Positions 1 through 9,511 of a stretch of 64,000 nucleotides of DNA are shown in pieces. A program made the position numbers and the translations under genes. Within the stretch, counting starts at the first letter, position 1; the number at the start of each line of letters is the position of its first letter. The notes below the pieces were generated by a model. The model searched no databases and had not been told where the DNA came from. It saw nothing but the letters and a program-made list of their open reading frames with translations. This DNA comes from Clostridium pasteurianum DSM 525 = ATCC 6013 (lineage in GTDB: Bacteria > Bacillota > Clostridia > Clostridiales > Clostridiaceae): positions 2,324,384 through 2,388,383 of the forward strand of contig NZ_CP009268.1 in assembly GCF_000807255.1 (NCBI RefSeq), given 5' to 3'.

Positions 1-307
1 TAAATTCATTAAATTCTGTAATTAATATTCTTCCTTCTTTATCAAATTTTTCTATACCTATACCATGTTTTATAGAAACAGGTTTCTTCTTAGTATAAGT
101 TGCTACACCACTATATCCCTTCCTTTCTGCAAAAGAAAAATAGGAATAATACTCCTTTATATTTTTAAGTTCCTCGCTTAAAGTTTCAAGCTGTAATTTA
201 GTTTCTTGTATACATAATATATCTGGATTTTCATAACTAACAAATTCAAAAAAACCTTTTTTACTTACTGCTCTAAGTCCATTGACATTCCACGAATATA
301 TTTTCAT
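1..307 (-). CDS. exoA: exodeoxyribonuclease III, N-terminal part (cut by window edge)
   Basis: The first 102 codons of an ExoIII/AP endonuclease. The protein opens MKIYSWNVNGLRAVSKKGF and continues with PDILCIQETKL and GYSGVATYTKKKP, which are the classic N-terminal motifs of the family: the Asn of WNVNGLRA and the metal-binding Glu of QETK. The enzyme cleaves DNA at abasic sites and degrades 3' ends during base-excision repair in the cytoplasm. The C-terminal catalytic half lies outside the window. The gene is divergent from the MntR-like gene, with about 210 bases between them. Identification is by motif and is firm; only the 3' part is unseen. Confidence 0.93.
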   Translation of the reverse strand, partial: MKIYSWNVNGLRAVSKKGFFEFVSYENPDILCIQETKLQLETLSEELKNIKEYYSYFSFAERKGYSGVATYTKKKPVSIKHGIGIEKFDKEGRILITEFNEF

Positions 308-517
308 ATAATTAACCTGCCTTATCCTATATTTTATTAAAGAACATTGTATTAATTTTAATCTATAATATCATATATTTTTCACAATTTCATATCCATA
401 ATTAATAAATTATACTTTTATTAATAACTCTAAATAAATTTATCTTTTCCATCGTTCTTTAAAGCAAGTATTATGTATATAATTTACTAAATAGCTTAAT
501 ATTAGGTAGGTGTAAAT

Positions 518-991
518 ATGTCAAAAGAAAGTTTTTATACATTTAATGAATATATGAGAAAAGAAGAAGATACCCTTACAGCTTCTATGGAAGATTATCT
601 TGAAATGATATATAGACTATCTTTAGAAACACATTTTACTAGAATTCATGATTTAGCAAAGGCCTTAAATGTTCAACCACCTTCTGCCACCAAAATGGTA
701 CAAAAGCTTTCAGACTATGGATTAATAAATTACGAGCGCTATGGGATAATATTATTGACTGATAAGGGAAAGGTTTTGGGGAATTTTCTTTTAGACAGAC
801 ATAATACTATAGAAAATTTTTTAAAATTACTTGGAATTTCTAATAACATACTTGAACAAACAGAGAAAATTGAACATACTCTTAGTAATGATACCCTAAT
901 ATATCTTAAAAATTTTGTTGATTTTATTGAATCTAATCCTGATTTAATTAAAAATTTTAATATATTCTGTCACAAAAAAAATAATAGCTAA
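518..991 (+). CDS. mntR: MntR/DtxR-family metal-dependent transcriptional regulator
   Basis: A 157-residue regulator with the winged helix-turn-helix and dimer domain of MntR (Bacillus MntR has about 142 residues; the extra length is an N-terminal extension of about 15). All six MntR metal ligands can be matched: D26 and E29 in SMEDYLEMIY, H95 in DRHNTIE, and E116, E119 and H120 in EQTEKIEH. The recognition part PPSATKMVQKLSDYGLI also follows MntR. The family represses manganese uptake when Mn is bound. No Mn transporter is adjacent, so its targets are elsewhere. Ribosome site GGTAGGTG precedes the ATG. A hairpin follows the stop. Confidence 0.85.
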   Translation: MSKESFYTFNEYMRKEEDTLTASMEDYLEMIYRLSLETHFTRIHDLAKALNVQPPSATKMVQKLSDYGLINYERYGIILLTDKGKVLGNFLLDRHNTIENFLKLLGISNNILEQTEKIEHTLSNDTLIYLKNFVDFIESNPDLIKNFNIFCHKKNNS

Positions 992-996
992 AATTT

Positions 997-1032
997 AATA
1001 AATAGAGGAATAATATTACTCCTCTATTTATT
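997..1032. terminator. bidirectional intrinsic terminator
   Basis: A perfect 13-bp inverted repeat (AATAAATAGAGGA with its complement) around an 10-base loop, with A/T tails on both sides. It sits between the convergent mntR-like and DUF1540 genes and can serve both. Confidence 0.85.
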
Positions 1033-1049
1033 ATTTACTTAATTTAATT

Positions 1050-1235
1050 TTATTGGTTTCTCTTTTCGAAACTTCCGCAATCTGTACACTCAACTGTATT
1101 TGCAATAGATTCATGCTTTACTACTTCTATTTTTTGTAAAGTACAGTAATTATCTGATCTATCGTTGTATTTACACTCATTAACTGTACATCCTATGCTA
1201 TTATTGTGACCACTATTCATTGAAGTATTTGCCAT
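1050..1235 (-). CDS. DUF1540 small cysteine-rich protein
   Basis: A 61-residue protein with the spaced cysteines of DUF1540: C16-x4-C21 near IGCTVNECKYN, then C31 in NYCTLQKIEV and C50, C53 in ECTDCGSF. Such small proteins are common in spore-forming Clostridia and probably bind a metal; their role is unknown. A strong ribosome site (AGGAGG) lies upstream of the ATG. It is a single gene, ended by the shared hairpin at 997-1032. Confidence 0.8.
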   Translation of the reverse strand: MANTSMNSGHNNSIGCTVNECKYNDRSDNYCTLQKIEVVKHESIANTVECTDCGSFEKRNQ

Positions 1236-1413
1236 TTTAATTCCTCCTTTTTTTTAGACAAAAATAGTATGAGTAATTAAAAAAATATTATACTTATAAT
1301 TTAGCCTTTTTTATTTTAATAATTTATTTATTTAATTTAAAAGTATAGTATATGTAACTTTATATGCATAATTACATTATATTAATAGTGCAGACATATT
1401 TAGGAGGTAACCT

Positions 1414-1587
1414 ATGAAAAACATTGTAGATAATAGTATTACAGATTATGATTTAATAAATAAAATAGAGATTTCAGAATACAATTATTTTAATAACCTG
1501 TTATATTCCTCTATTCATGATAGAGATTATTACTTCTATCCTTTTTTTTATGAGATATGTAATGATAATAACAATGCATTAAGCTAA
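1414..1587 (+). CDS. small hypothetical protein, 57 aa
   Basis: A 57-codon reading frame with a very good ribosome site (TAGGAGG) six bases before its ATG. The product begins MKNIVDNSITDYDLINKIEI, is acidic and rich in Asn, Tyr and Phe, and contains DRDYYFYPFFYEICN. No family is recognised. The ribosome site, isolated position and following hairpin argue that it is a real small gene, but there is no homology support. Confidence 0.55.
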   Translation: MKNIVDNSITDYDLINKIEISEYNYFNNLLYSSIHDRDYYFYPFFYEICNDNNNALS

Positions 1588-1619
1588 ATATTTTTAAATT
1601 TAATACTTAAAAAATTTTT

Positions 1620-1662
1620 AGACATATAAAAATTTAGATCTTGCTTAAATTTTTACATGTCT
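1620..1662. terminator. hairpin between convergent small genes
   Basis: A 17-bp stem (AGACATATAAAAATTTA against TAAATTTTTACATGTCT, one mismatch) with a 9-base loop between the 57-aa gene and the minus-strand 56-aa gene. It is followed by T-rich sequence on the minus strand. Confidence 0.65.
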
Positions 1663-1669
1663 AATGCTC

Positions 1670-1840
1670 TTATCTACTTATATTATTTTTAGAACTTTCT
1701 ACTGTATTTTTTCCAAAGGCATAGGAAGATTCATTTAATTCATTACTTTGTATTGATTGTGTATCTTTATTTTCAGGATTTCTATCATCATATAATTTGA
1801 TTTTTTCCGGTGAAGTTTTAACCATTGATCGCTTTGACAT
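1670..1840 (-). CDS. small hydrophilic hypothetical protein, 56 aa
   Basis: The start was set at the ATG giving MSKRSMVKTSPEKIKLYDD because GGAGGTG lies seven bases before it; a longer reading from an upstream TTG would swallow the ribosome site. The product is highly charged and Ser/Asn-rich, with no membrane segment or cysteine. I do not recognise the family. Confidence 0.6.
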   Translation of the reverse strand: MSKRSMVKTSPEKIKLYDDRNPENKDTQSIQSNELNESSYAFGKNTVESSKNNISR

Positions 1841-2151
1841 TTTAAACACCTCCAATATATATTTTTATTCTTTTATAAATTTTTATTCTTCTATATTCAT
1901 CTAATATAGATATTTTTTATTAACAATTAAAGAATTCTTATAGGTACAGTAATTATTAATAAAAAAATATCATATAATTATTTATAATATCCATTATTTC
2001 AATTTTATGCTAAAAAAACATTTTTAAATTTACAAAATTTATATTTTTTATTAGTGCCTTTTTTCACAAAATAAGGTAATATATATATATAATATTAAAT
2101 TAAATATTTAAATTCAGCATTTTATTTTACTTAACATAGGGGGGGTATACA
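1841..2151. other. AT-rich intergenic region ahead of the glycogen operon
   Basis: About 310 bases without a gene. It must contain the promoters of glgC (+) and the 56-aa gene (-), but no clear promoter pair or operator stands out from the AT-rich background. It ends with the ribosome site AGGGGGGG seven bases before the glgC ATG. Confidence 0.5.
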
Positions 2152-3294
2152 ATGTCAAAGAAAGAAATGATTGCAATGATTTTAGCAGGTGGACAGGGTA
2201 GTAGATTAGGAATACTAACTAAAAAAACAGCAAAACCTGCAGTTCCCTTTGGAGGCAAATACAGAATAATAGACTTTACTTTAAGTAATTGTTCAAATTC
2301 AGGTATTGACACAGTTGGGGTATTAACACAATATAGACCACTTATATTAAATAATCATATTGGAATTGGCAGTCCTTGGGACTTAGATAGAACAAATGGG
2401 GGAGTTTTTCTATTACCACCATATATGAGAGAACATGGAGGTAATTGGTATAAAGGCACAGCAAATGCAATTTATCAAAATAGAAGTTTTATCGATTCTT
2501 ACGATCCAGAATATGTAATCATACTCTCTGGAGATCATATTTACAAAATGGACTATTCTAAAATGCTTGAATATCACAAGGAAAAAAATGCAGATGGTAC
2601 TATTGCAGTTTTTGAAGTTCCTTTAAATGAGGCCAGTAGATTTGGAATAATGAATACAAAAGAAAATAATGAAATTTTTGAATTTGAAGAAAAACCTAAA
2701 ATACCTAAAAATAATATGGCTTCTATGGGAATCTATATATTCAAATGGAAAATATTAAAGAGATTTCTTCATGAAGACGAATTAGATGAAAAGTCTAGTA
2801 ATGATTTTGGTAAAAATATAATACCCAAAATGCTTTTAAGTGGTAAAAAACTTTTTGCATACCCTTTTAGTGGTTACTGGAAAGATGTAGGTACAATAGA
2901 AAGTCTTTGGCAATCTAATATGGATATGATTGACGATAATAATAATTTAAATTTACACGACTCAGATTGGAGAATTTATTCTGTAAATCCAACAAGACCC
3001 CCTCAATATATAGGCTGTGATGCTATAGTTAAGAGTTCTCTTGTAGTTGAAGGATGTGTAATACTTGGAGAAGTGAATAACTCAGTACTTTTCCCTGGAG
3101 TTCATATAGGTAAAAATTCTAAGATATATGATTCTGTGATAATGCCAAATACCATTATAGGTGATAATGTTACTATAAGAAAAGCCATTATAGGCAGTAA
3201 TTCCATAATTTCCAATGGATGTTTAATCGGTAACTCTGAGGAAGTAACAGTAATTGGTGAAGGAAATAAAGTAAAAGAAAGTGCAGCGGTATGA
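2152..3294 (+). CDS. glgC: glucose-1-phosphate adenylyltransferase, catalytic subunit
   Basis: ADP-glucose pyrophosphorylase makes ADP-glucose from ATP and glucose-1-phosphate, the committed step of glycogen synthesis. The 380-residue length is normal. The nucleotide-binding loop GGQGSRLG (13-20), the [14 protein letters not shown] segment and the active-site region [12 protein letters not shown] are intact, followed by the FEEKPK segment and a C-terminal left-handed beta-helix of hexapeptide-type repeats (about 290-380). First gene of glgCDA, with the glgD start 22 bases after its stop. Confidence 0.96.
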   Translation: MSKKEMIAMILAGGQGSRLGILTKKTAKPAVPFGGKYRIIDFTLSNCSNSGIDTVGVLTQYRPLILNNHIGIGSPWDLDRTNGGVFLLPPYMREHGGNWYKGTANAIYQNRSFIDSYDPEYVIILSGDHIYKMDYSKMLEYHKEKNADGTIAVFEVPLNEASRFGIMNTKENNEIFEFEEKPKIPKNNMASMGIYIFKWKILKRFLHEDELDEKSSNDFGKNIIPKMLLSGKKLFAYPFSGYWKDVGTIESLWQSNMDMIDDNNNLNLHDSDWRIYSVNPTRPPQYIGCDAIVKSSLVVEGCVILGEVNNSVLFPGVHIGKNSKIYDSVIMPNTIIGDNVTIRKAIIGSNSIISNGCLIGNSEEVTVIGEGNKVKESAAV

Positions 3295-3316
3295 TAAAAG
3301 AAAGAGGGGATTATAG

Positions 3317-4459
3317 ATGCTTTCCAATTACATGGCTATATTAAATTTAAATGAAAACGAAGATAATATTAAAAGTCTTACGAAAAACAGATTAATTGCT
3401 TCAATACCCGTGGCTGGTAGATATAGAATTGTTGACTTTGCATTGTCAAATCTTATAAATTCCGGTGTTAGAAATGTTGGAATATTCACTCAAAGTAAAG
3501 CGAGATCATTAATTGACCATATAGGTTCTGGAAAGCCTTGGGATTTAGACAGAAAAATTAATGGACTTTTTATATTTAATTTTGGTGAAAGAAATTCTTA
3601 TTTAAGTGATGTAGAAATGATAAAAAATAACATGGAATATATTTATAGAAGCAAGCAGGATAAAGTTATCTTATGCTCCTCTTCTATGATTTGTAATATA
3701 GATTATAATGAAGCAGCAAAATTTCATGAGGAATCCGGCAAGGATATTACTATCATTTACAAAAAAATAAAATCTAGTAATAATTACTTCAGAGATTGCA
3801 ATATATTAAATATAAGTAATGATAGTTCAGTAATAAGTGTAGGAAAAAATATAAAAGTAACTGAATTATACAATAGAAAAAATTTAATTTCTGATGGCAA
3901 TGAAAACGTATCTATGGAAGTATTTATTTTAGATAAGGATACTTTGATAAATATTTTAAATACTTGTATAAAAACAGGTTATTGGGCGGATTTGAAGGAT
4001 TGCATATATAATAATATAACGGATTTAAATGTAAATGCCTATGAATTTAAAGGATATCTATCCTATATAAATTCTATCAATTCCTATTATAAAGCAAATA
4101 TGGACATGTTAAATTTAGATATAAATAAAGAATTATTCTTTAATAATGGCCTCATATATACGAAGATAATGGATGAGTCTCCTACTAAACATTTTAGTAA
4201 TGCTGATGTATCAAATTCCCTTATAGCAAATGGATGTCTTATTAAAGGGAAAGTTACTAACAGTATACTTTCACGTAGAGTAATAATTGATGAGGGTGCA
4301 GAAGTTAATAATTGTGTAATAATGCAAGGCTGTCATATTAAATCAAATGCTAAACTATCAAATATAATTATTGATAAAGATAATATCATTGATAAAAATA
4401 AAGAGTTGAAAGGCGATATCGACTTTCCACTAGTTATTGAAAAAAAATCACTACACTAA
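3317..4459 (+). CDS. glgD: GlgD, non-catalytic partner of GlgC
   Basis: A paralogue of GlgC of equal length (380 aa). It keeps the fold (VAGRYRIVDFALSN, beta-helix C terminus) but has lost the glycine-rich GGQGSRL nucleotide loop, replaced by NLNENEDNIKS, and the SGDH active-site motif, replaced by CSSSMICNIDY. In Firmicutes GlgD forms a heterotetramer with GlgC and raises its activity. The ribosome site is AGAGGGG. It lies between glgC and glgA in one transcript. Confidence 0.94.
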   Translation: MLSNYMAILNLNENEDNIKSLTKNRLIASIPVAGRYRIVDFALSNLINSGVRNVGIFTQSKARSLIDHIGSGKPWDLDRKINGLFIFNFGERNSYLSDVEMIKNNMEYIYRSKQDKVILCSSSMICNIDYNEAAKFHEESGKDITIIYKKIKSSNNYFRDCNILNISNDSSVISVGKNIKVTELYNRKNLISDGNENVSMEVFILDKDTLINILNTCIKTGYWADLKDCIYNNITDLNVNAYEFKGYLSYINSINSYYKANMDMLNLDINKELFFNNGLIYTKIMDESPTKHFSNADVSNSLIANGCLIKGKVTNSILSRRVIIDEGAEVNNCVIMQGCHIKSNAKLSNIIIDKDNIIDKNKELKGDIDFPLVIEKKSLH

Positions 4460-4471
4460 AGGAGTAATATT

Positions 4472-5905
4472 ATGAACATTTTATTTACTGCTTCAGAATG
4501 CTTTCCATTTTTGAAAACTGGAGGTCTTGGAGATGTAGCTTATGCACTTCCTAAAGCCTTAAGGAAAATTGGTATTGATGCTAGAGTTATACTTCCTAAA
4601 TATGGTGCCATGTCTGATTATTTTAAAAATAATATGCATCATATTCAAAGTTTTGACGTTCCTGTGGGCTGGAGAAAAAAATTCTGTGGTCTAGAATATA
4701 TACAACATGATTCCGTTCCCTTTTATTTCATAGATAATGAATACTACTTTTATAGAGAAGGAGCTTACGGATACTATGATGATGCAGAAAGGTTTGCATT
4801 CTTTTCAAGAGCAGTACTTGAAGCTATACATTATATGGGTGATTTCACTCCAAATATTATACATTGTAATGACTGGCAAACTGGCATGATTCCAGTGATG
4901 TTAAAAGATATTTTTAGATTTAGTCCAAGACATAATAATATAAAAACTATATACACAATACACAATTTGAAATATCAGGGTGTATTTGATAAAAACATTT
5001 TAGCAGAATTATTATGTCTAAATACAGGTTATTTTCATGAGGATGCATTAAAATTTTATGATGGTATATCCTTTATGAAAGGCGGAATTAAATTTTCTGA
5101 CAAAGTATCTACCGTAAGCAATAGTTATGCTGGAGAAATCCAAACTCCCTTTTATGGAGAAGGTTTAGACGGACTTCTTAGAAGTAAAAATTGGGATCTT
5201 TGGGGTATACTCAATGGTATAGATTTTGATGTTTATAATCCAGCTTTTGATAAAGACATATTTGCCCATTATGACAAAAATTATTATGGCAATAAATATA
5301 TAAATAAATCCGAACTTCAAAAAATGTTAAATCTACCTGTAAATAACAATATACCAATTATCGGCATAGTATCTAGATTAGTTGATCAAAAAGGATTCGA
5401 TTTAATTGCATATATGCTTGAAGAATTACTGCAGGATGGAATTCAAATAGTAGTTCTAGGAACTGGTGATAGAAGATATGAAGATATATTTAAATATTTT
5501 GCATATAAATATCCTAATAAATTATCTGCAAATATTACCTTCAGTAATTCTCTGGCTCAAAAAATATATGCTGGATCAGATATGTTTCTTATGCCTTCCC
5601 TTTTTGAACCTTGTGGCATAGGCCAGTTGATTTCTCTAAGATATGGTACTATACCTATAGTAAGAGAAACGGGAGGTCTTAGAGATACCGTATTCTCATA
5701 CAATGATGATACTGGTGAAGGTAATGGATTTACTTTTGCCAATTATAATGCCCAGGATATGCTTCATACTATTAGACGTGCTGAATATTTCTTCTATAAT
5801 AGAAAGGATATATGGAACAGCTTAATTTTGAGAGGTATGTGGCAAGATAATTCTTGGAATAATTCTGCATATAAATATAGCGAATTGTATAACTCTTTAT
5901 TTTGA
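4472..5905 (+). CDS. glgA: glycogen synthase (ADP-glucose type, GT5)
   Basis: The enzyme transfers glucose from ADP-glucose to growing alpha-1,4-glucan. The 477-residue length is typical. The ADP-glucose site KTGGLGDV is at residues 15-22, HCNDWQTG and the glycogen-synthase HNLKYQG follow, and the C-terminal GT-B domain holds PSLFEPCGIGQL with the catalytic Glu. It is the third gene of glgCDA, 12 bases after glgD. No branching enzyme or phosphorylase follows; a strong hairpin ends the operon. Confidence 0.96.
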   Translation: MNILFTASECFPFLKTGGLGDVAYALPKALRKIGIDARVILPKYGAMSDYFKNNMHHIQSFDVPVGWRKKFCGLEYIQHDSVPFYFIDNEYYFYREGAYGYYDDAERFAFFSRAVLEAIHYMGDFTPNIIHCNDWQTGMIPVMLKDIFRFSPRHNNIKTIYTIHNLKYQGVFDKNILAELLCLNTGYFHEDALKFYDGISFMKGGIKFSDKVSTVSNSYAGEIQTPFYGEGLDGLLRSKNWDLWGILNGIDFDVYNPAFDKDIFAHYDKNYYGNKYINKSELQKMLNLPVNNNIPIIGIVSRLVDQKGFDLIAYMLEELLQDGIQIVVLGTGDRRYEDIFKYFAYKYPNKLSANITFSNSLAQKIYAGSDMFLMPSLFEPCGIGQLISLRYGTIPIVRETGGLRDTVFSYNDDTGEGNGFTFANYNAQDMLHTIRRAEYFFYNRKDIWNSLILRGMWQDNSWNNSAYKYSELYNSLF

Positions 5906-5927
5906 TATAGATATATAATAAAATAAT

Positions 5928-5987
5928 AAACTGTACCCTGTAAGTTACACGGCCTTTCTACCGTATATTTTACAAGTGGTACAGTTT
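5928..5987 (+). terminator. terminator of glgCDA
   Basis: A long stem-loop: AAACTGTACC pairs with GGTACAGTTT, with further inner pairing (TGTAA/TTACA, ACGG/CCGT), then T-rich sequence. It also lies past the end of the minus-strand signal peptidase gene and may serve both. Confidence 0.8.
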
Positions 5988-6016
5988 AATTTCTTGTTTA
6001 CAATTCAAGAACATAT

Positions 6017-6529
6017 CTATTTAAGATTACCAAATCTACTGAAAGGATATATAATAAATCTAGCTTTTCCCTCTATATCCGACCAATCAATATAGGGATT
6101 TTGCCAATATCTAGAGTCTAAAGAGTTACTTCGATTATCCCCTAAAAAAAAATAATGCCCTTCAGGAACCTTAAAAGTACCACTTTTTCCCCCATTATTT
6201 ATTACATAGCTTTGATCTAATTTATTACCATTAACATATACACTGCCGTCCTCGTTTACTGTAACAGTATCCTTTGGAAGTCCTATAAGTCTTTTTATTA
6301 ACTCTTCCTTAAGTTCTTCTGATTTAAATACTACTATATCTCCCCTCTTAAGGCTATTTTTACTATAAATTCTTGTTACAATTATCTGATCATTGTCTTT
6401 TATAGTTGGATACATAGATGCTGTTGGAACCATAATTTTAAAAAATAAAAATTGTCTTATTAATAGTGCTAGTATAATTGCAACTAACACAGGTGCTATG
6501 TAATCTTTAAAAATATTTTTTGCTTTCAT
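6017..6529 (-). CDS. lepB: type I signal peptidase
   Basis: A membrane serine protease that cuts signal peptides from exported proteins. The protein has 170 residues, with one N-terminal transmembrane helix (about 10-30). The catalytic Ser38 is in PTASMYPT and the general-base Lys79 in LIKRLIGLPKD, and the conserved GDNRSNSLDSR box is at 130-140. The size fits the short Gram-positive SipS-type enzymes. It has its own ribosome site (GGAGGAG) and appears to be monocistronic. Confidence 0.94.
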   Translation of the reverse strand: MKAKNIFKDYIAPVLVAIILALLIRQFLFFKIMVPTASMYPTIKDNDQIIVTRIYSKNSLKRGDIVVFKSEELKEELIKRLIGLPKDTVTVNEDGSVYVNGNKLDQSYVINNGGKSGTFKVPEGHYFFLGDNRSNSLDSRYWQNPYIDWSDIEGKARFIIYPFSRFGNLK

Positions 6530-6623
6530 TTTTCTCCTCCAGTTTTCTTATACTTAAAATCATTTTTATGTACAATATTATTTTATATTATTTTCATCAT
6601 TTTGTATAATAATAAAATAAAAA

Positions 6624-6644
6624 CTGACTGTCACTTACAGTCAG
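6624..6644 (-). terminator. terminator after yhaM
   Basis: CTGACTGT and its complement around a 5-base loop; on the minus strand it is followed by TTTTTATTTTATT. It lies about 85 bases past the yhaM stop. Confidence 0.75.
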
Positions 6645-6728
6645 CATTATGTATTATAACATTAGGATTTATTATTTTATTATAATTTATATTTAAATTA
6701 TTTAGTATTAATTTAAATTTTATAGATA

Positions 6729-7685
6729 TTACTTATCAAATTTTGAATTATATATTCTTCTCTTTTCTAAAGACCATACAGGATCAGATACTTCGCCTGG
6801 GCTCACAGAGTCTACAGCTTTTTTCATATCAAACATAGTTGCATCCATATCATCTAAATAATGAAGCATTTCTGCTTCTGGAATCATAGGCTTTTTAGGA
6901 CTTCCATACTCCGGTTCATAATGATGACTTAAAATCATATGCTGAAGTATCATTGAAATTTCTATATCTGCTTCTACTTTTTCAGCTGCCTGTGCTATTT
7001 TTTCTGTTCCCATTACTATATGACCCAAAAGCTGACCTTCTATAGTATAGGAAGTAACTATACCCAGTTCTGAAGCATCCATTTCCTCCAGCTTTGCCAT
7101 ATCATGAAGAATTACTCCTGAATAGAGTAAATCTGTATTCAAAAACACATATACATTGCTAAGAGCTTCTGCAGCCTTGAGCATAGTAGTTATATGATAC
7201 AATAATCCAGATCTTACAGAATGATGATTTTTCTTAGCAGCAGGAAAATTCATAAGCTTATCCCCTGCTTTATCTATAATATAATTTACAATATTCTTTA
7301 TATCCTTATTTTTTATCTTTGATATATAATCAAGCATTATAATATACATATCATCTGCTTCATAAGGTGCTGACGGAACAAAGTTTTTTATATCTAATCC
7401 ATCTTCTTTTGTCACTAATCTTATCTTATCTATTTTAAGCTGAAGATTGTTTTGCCACTCCACTACAGCTGCTCTTATTTTTACCAGTGTATTTTCTCTA
7501 TATAATTCTTCATCCTCAGCAGATGCATCCCACAGTTTAGCACTTATTTCTCCACTTTTATCTCCTACAATTAAATCAAGAAACTTTTTATTATTTGATG
7601 AAACTCTACTTAAAACAGATTTTATAACATAAAAACTATCTATTCTAGTACCGGCTTTTAGTTCATTTATTTGTTTAAAATCCAA
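6729..7685 (-). CDS. yhaM: YhaM-type 3'-5' exoribonuclease (OB fold + HD domain)
   Basis: The 318-residue length matches Bacillus YhaM (314). An OB-fold nucleic-acid domain spans about 13-93 (DLIVGDKSGEISAKLWDA), followed by an HD phosphohydrolase domain with H155, H164 and the HD pair H194/D195 in GVILHDMAKLEE, then SHHYEPEYGSPKKPM. The family degrades RNA and single-stranded DNA from the 3' end. A TTG start is chosen because GGAGGGAT sits four bases ahead. Single gene with its own terminator. Confidence 0.88.
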   Translation of the reverse strand: MDFKQINELKAGTRIDSFYVIKSVLSRVSSNNKKFLDLIVGDKSGEISAKLWDASAEDEELYRENTLVKIRAAVVEWQNNLQLKIDKIRLVTKEDGLDIKNFVPSAPYEADDMYIIMLDYISKIKNKDIKNIVNYIIDKAGDKLMNFPAAKKNHHSVRSGLLYHITTMLKAAEALSNVYVFLNTDLLYSGVILHDMAKLEEMDASELGIVTSYTIEGQLLGHIVMGTEKIAQAAEKVEADIEISMILQHMILSHHYEPEYGSPKKPMIPEAEMLHYLDDMDATMFDMKKAVDSVSPGEVSDPVWSLEKRRIYNSKFDK

Positions 7686-7803
7686 TATAATCCCTCCATT
7701 TGATTTTAAATACTATTATTAGAATATCACAAAATATAACAATGGTCTAATAATATTAAAAATTTAAGAGGTAGGATATTCTAAAATTAATAGAAATTGA
7801 AGT

Positions 7804-7959
7804 CTAAGTTCTATGTCCCATCCCAATAATTAGATCCACTATAAACACAATTGCAGCTATAATAAGAAGCCAATTAATTAATGTACCACCTATTCTCAAT
7901 AATAATCCCAAAATCCAAAATATTATAACAATTATTCCTATCCATTTCAATAAAGTCAT
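7804..7959 (-). CDS. lmo0937-family small membrane protein, 51 aa
   Basis: A short frame starting MTLLKWIGIIVIIFWILGLL, with a second hydrophobic stretch LINWLLIIAAIVFIVDLIIG: two closely spaced membrane helices with an RIGG turn, the pattern of the lmo0937 family of Firmicutes. The ribosome site is GGGTGAT. The function of the family is unknown. It lies between yhaM and the deacylase gene on the same strand. Confidence 0.75.
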   Translation of the reverse strand: MTLLKWIGIIVIIFWILGLLLRIGGTLINWLLIIAAIVFIVDLIIGMGHRT

Positions 7960-8033
7960 ATCAATATCACCCTTTATTAATTCTATAAGATATATTTAGT
8001 ATGCATATTTTTAGTATTTTTATTATAAAATAA

Positions 8034-8073
8034 AAAATTGAACAATGTAATATAAAATTACCTGTCCAATTTT
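8034..8073 (-). terminator. terminator of the pot-deacylase operon
   Basis: AAAATTG/CAATTTT with further pairing inside (TAAT/ATTA), followed on the minus strand by TTTTTTATTTT. It lies about 30 bases past the deacylase stop. Confidence 0.65.
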
Positions 8074-8104
8074 AATATTAGATTATATAGAATAATTTTT
8101 TTAA

Positions 8105-9493
8105 TTACCATATAGTACAAGCTGGTAAATCTCTTATGCATTTTCCCGGCATAGAATTTAAAATTAAATCTCCCTCACTTACCACAAGTTTACCATTCAC
8201 TACAACAGTAGATATACCTTCTGGCTTAGCATCCGGTTCCCCTATATCAGGAAATTGTGCTTTATCACTTATAGTATCAATATCAAAAACTACTATATCT
8301 GCATCCGCACCAACCTTCATTCTGCCTTTATTTGTAAGTCCTAATCTATTAGCAGGAGATAAAGTACATTTTTCAACAGCTTCTAGCAGTGAAAGAATTT
8401 TTTTCTCCCTTACCATTTTCCTAAAAAATCTTGGGAAAGTACCTGCATTCTGTGGATGACCTTCACTGGTACGCCCTGTAGGACTAGGTCCTATATCAGA
8501 GGATAATATAACATATTCTTTAGCAAGAGCTTCATATATTTCATCTTCAATTCCAGTAAAACAAATTACACTTTCCTCTTTTGAATATTTTCTAAGTTCC
8601 TCATAAGTATCTCTGGTTAATCTTTTACCTTTATATTTACCAGTAGCCACTAAAAGATCTTCAAATTTCCATCCAAACTTTTTCATGTACTGCTCATCAT
8701 AAATTGTAGAACCAATAAATGTAGAAAAGGCAGTATACATACCACTATCCGCCGAAACCCTTAATCCTCTATCTCTTGCTCTGTCCATCATTTCTAAAGC
8801 TTCTGTCATAATACCAGTTCCATATTGATATACAAAATGAGATACTAAAACTTCTACTCCTGTTTCTTCAGATATATCTATGGCATCTTTAAGAGAACTT
8901 AAATCATTAGGATTATTTACATTAGTGTGTATTGCTACAATTTTATCATATTTTTCAGCAATACTGCTCAAAGTCATTATTTCATCTCTGGAGGAACCAG
9001 GTGCATATTCAATCCCAAAGGATAATCCTATAGCTCCATCTTGAAAAGATTTTTTTAATAGATCAGACATAATTTCAATCTGCCTTTTTGTTGCTGAAAT
9101 ATAGGGATCTCCTATCCCCACAGCCTCTCTCAACCTAAAAGAATGTCCTATCAATTGTGCTTGATTAATAAAAAATCCTCTATTATCCTGCTCATCAAAA
9201 AATTTTTTAATATCTAATATTCCACCACCACAATTTCCTCCTACCGTAGTTGTTACACCTTGAAGTACTGAAAGTTTTCCACAAGGGATGGAACCATCTA
9301 CGTGACCATGAATATCTATGAATCCTGGACTTACAATAAGTCCACTTGCATCTATTTCTACATTACCCTTAATATTTTTATCAGTTATTGTACATATTTT
9401 ATTTTTGCAAATTCCAACATTCGCTTTTTTAATAATTTTTTGTTCTACATCTACAACATTGCCATTTTTCACAACTAAATCATAAATATTCAT
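8105..9493 (-). CDS. N-acyl-D-amino-acid deacylase-like amidohydrolase
   Basis: A 462-residue metal-dependent amidohydrolase. It has the metal-binding HxH in PGFIDIHGHVDGS (residues about 57-66), later His residues in IAIHTNVN and LVSHFVYQYG, the catalytic Asp region SSDIGPSPTGRTSEGHP, and a C-terminal DADIVVFD strand. D-aminoacylases remove the acyl group from N-acyl-D-amino acids; the C-terminal PDIGEPDAKPEGI fits that branch. It is the last gene after potD (18-base gap), so the operon may import and process an amide or N-acylated amine. The exact substrate cannot be read from sequence; dihydroorotase or N-acyl-D-glutamate deacylase relatives are alternatives. Confidence 0.75.
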   Translation of the reverse strand: MNIYDLVVKNGNVVDVEQKIIKKANVGICKNKICTITDKNIKGNVEIDASGLIVSPGFIDIHGHVDGSIPCGKLSVLQGVTTTVGGNCGGGILDIKKFFDEQDNRGFFINQAQLIGHSFRLREAVGIGDPYISATKRQIEIMSDLLKKSFQDGAIGLSFGIEYAPGSSRDEIMTLSSIAEKYDKIVAIHTNVNNPNDLSSLKDAIDISEETGVEVLVSHFVYQYGTGIMTEALEMMDRARDRGLRVSADSGMYTAFSTFIGSTIYDEQYMKKFGWKFEDLLVATGKYKGKRLTRDTYEELRKYSKEESVICFTGIEDEIYEALAKEYVILSSDIGPSPTGRTSEGHPQNAGTFPRFFRKMVREKKILSLLEAVEKCTLSPANRLGLTNKGRMKVGADADIVVFDIDTISDKAQFPDIGEPDAKPEGISTVVVNGKLVVSEGDLILNSMPGKCIRDLPACTIW

Positions 9494-9511
9494 ATCCTCA
9501 CTTCCTCTGAT

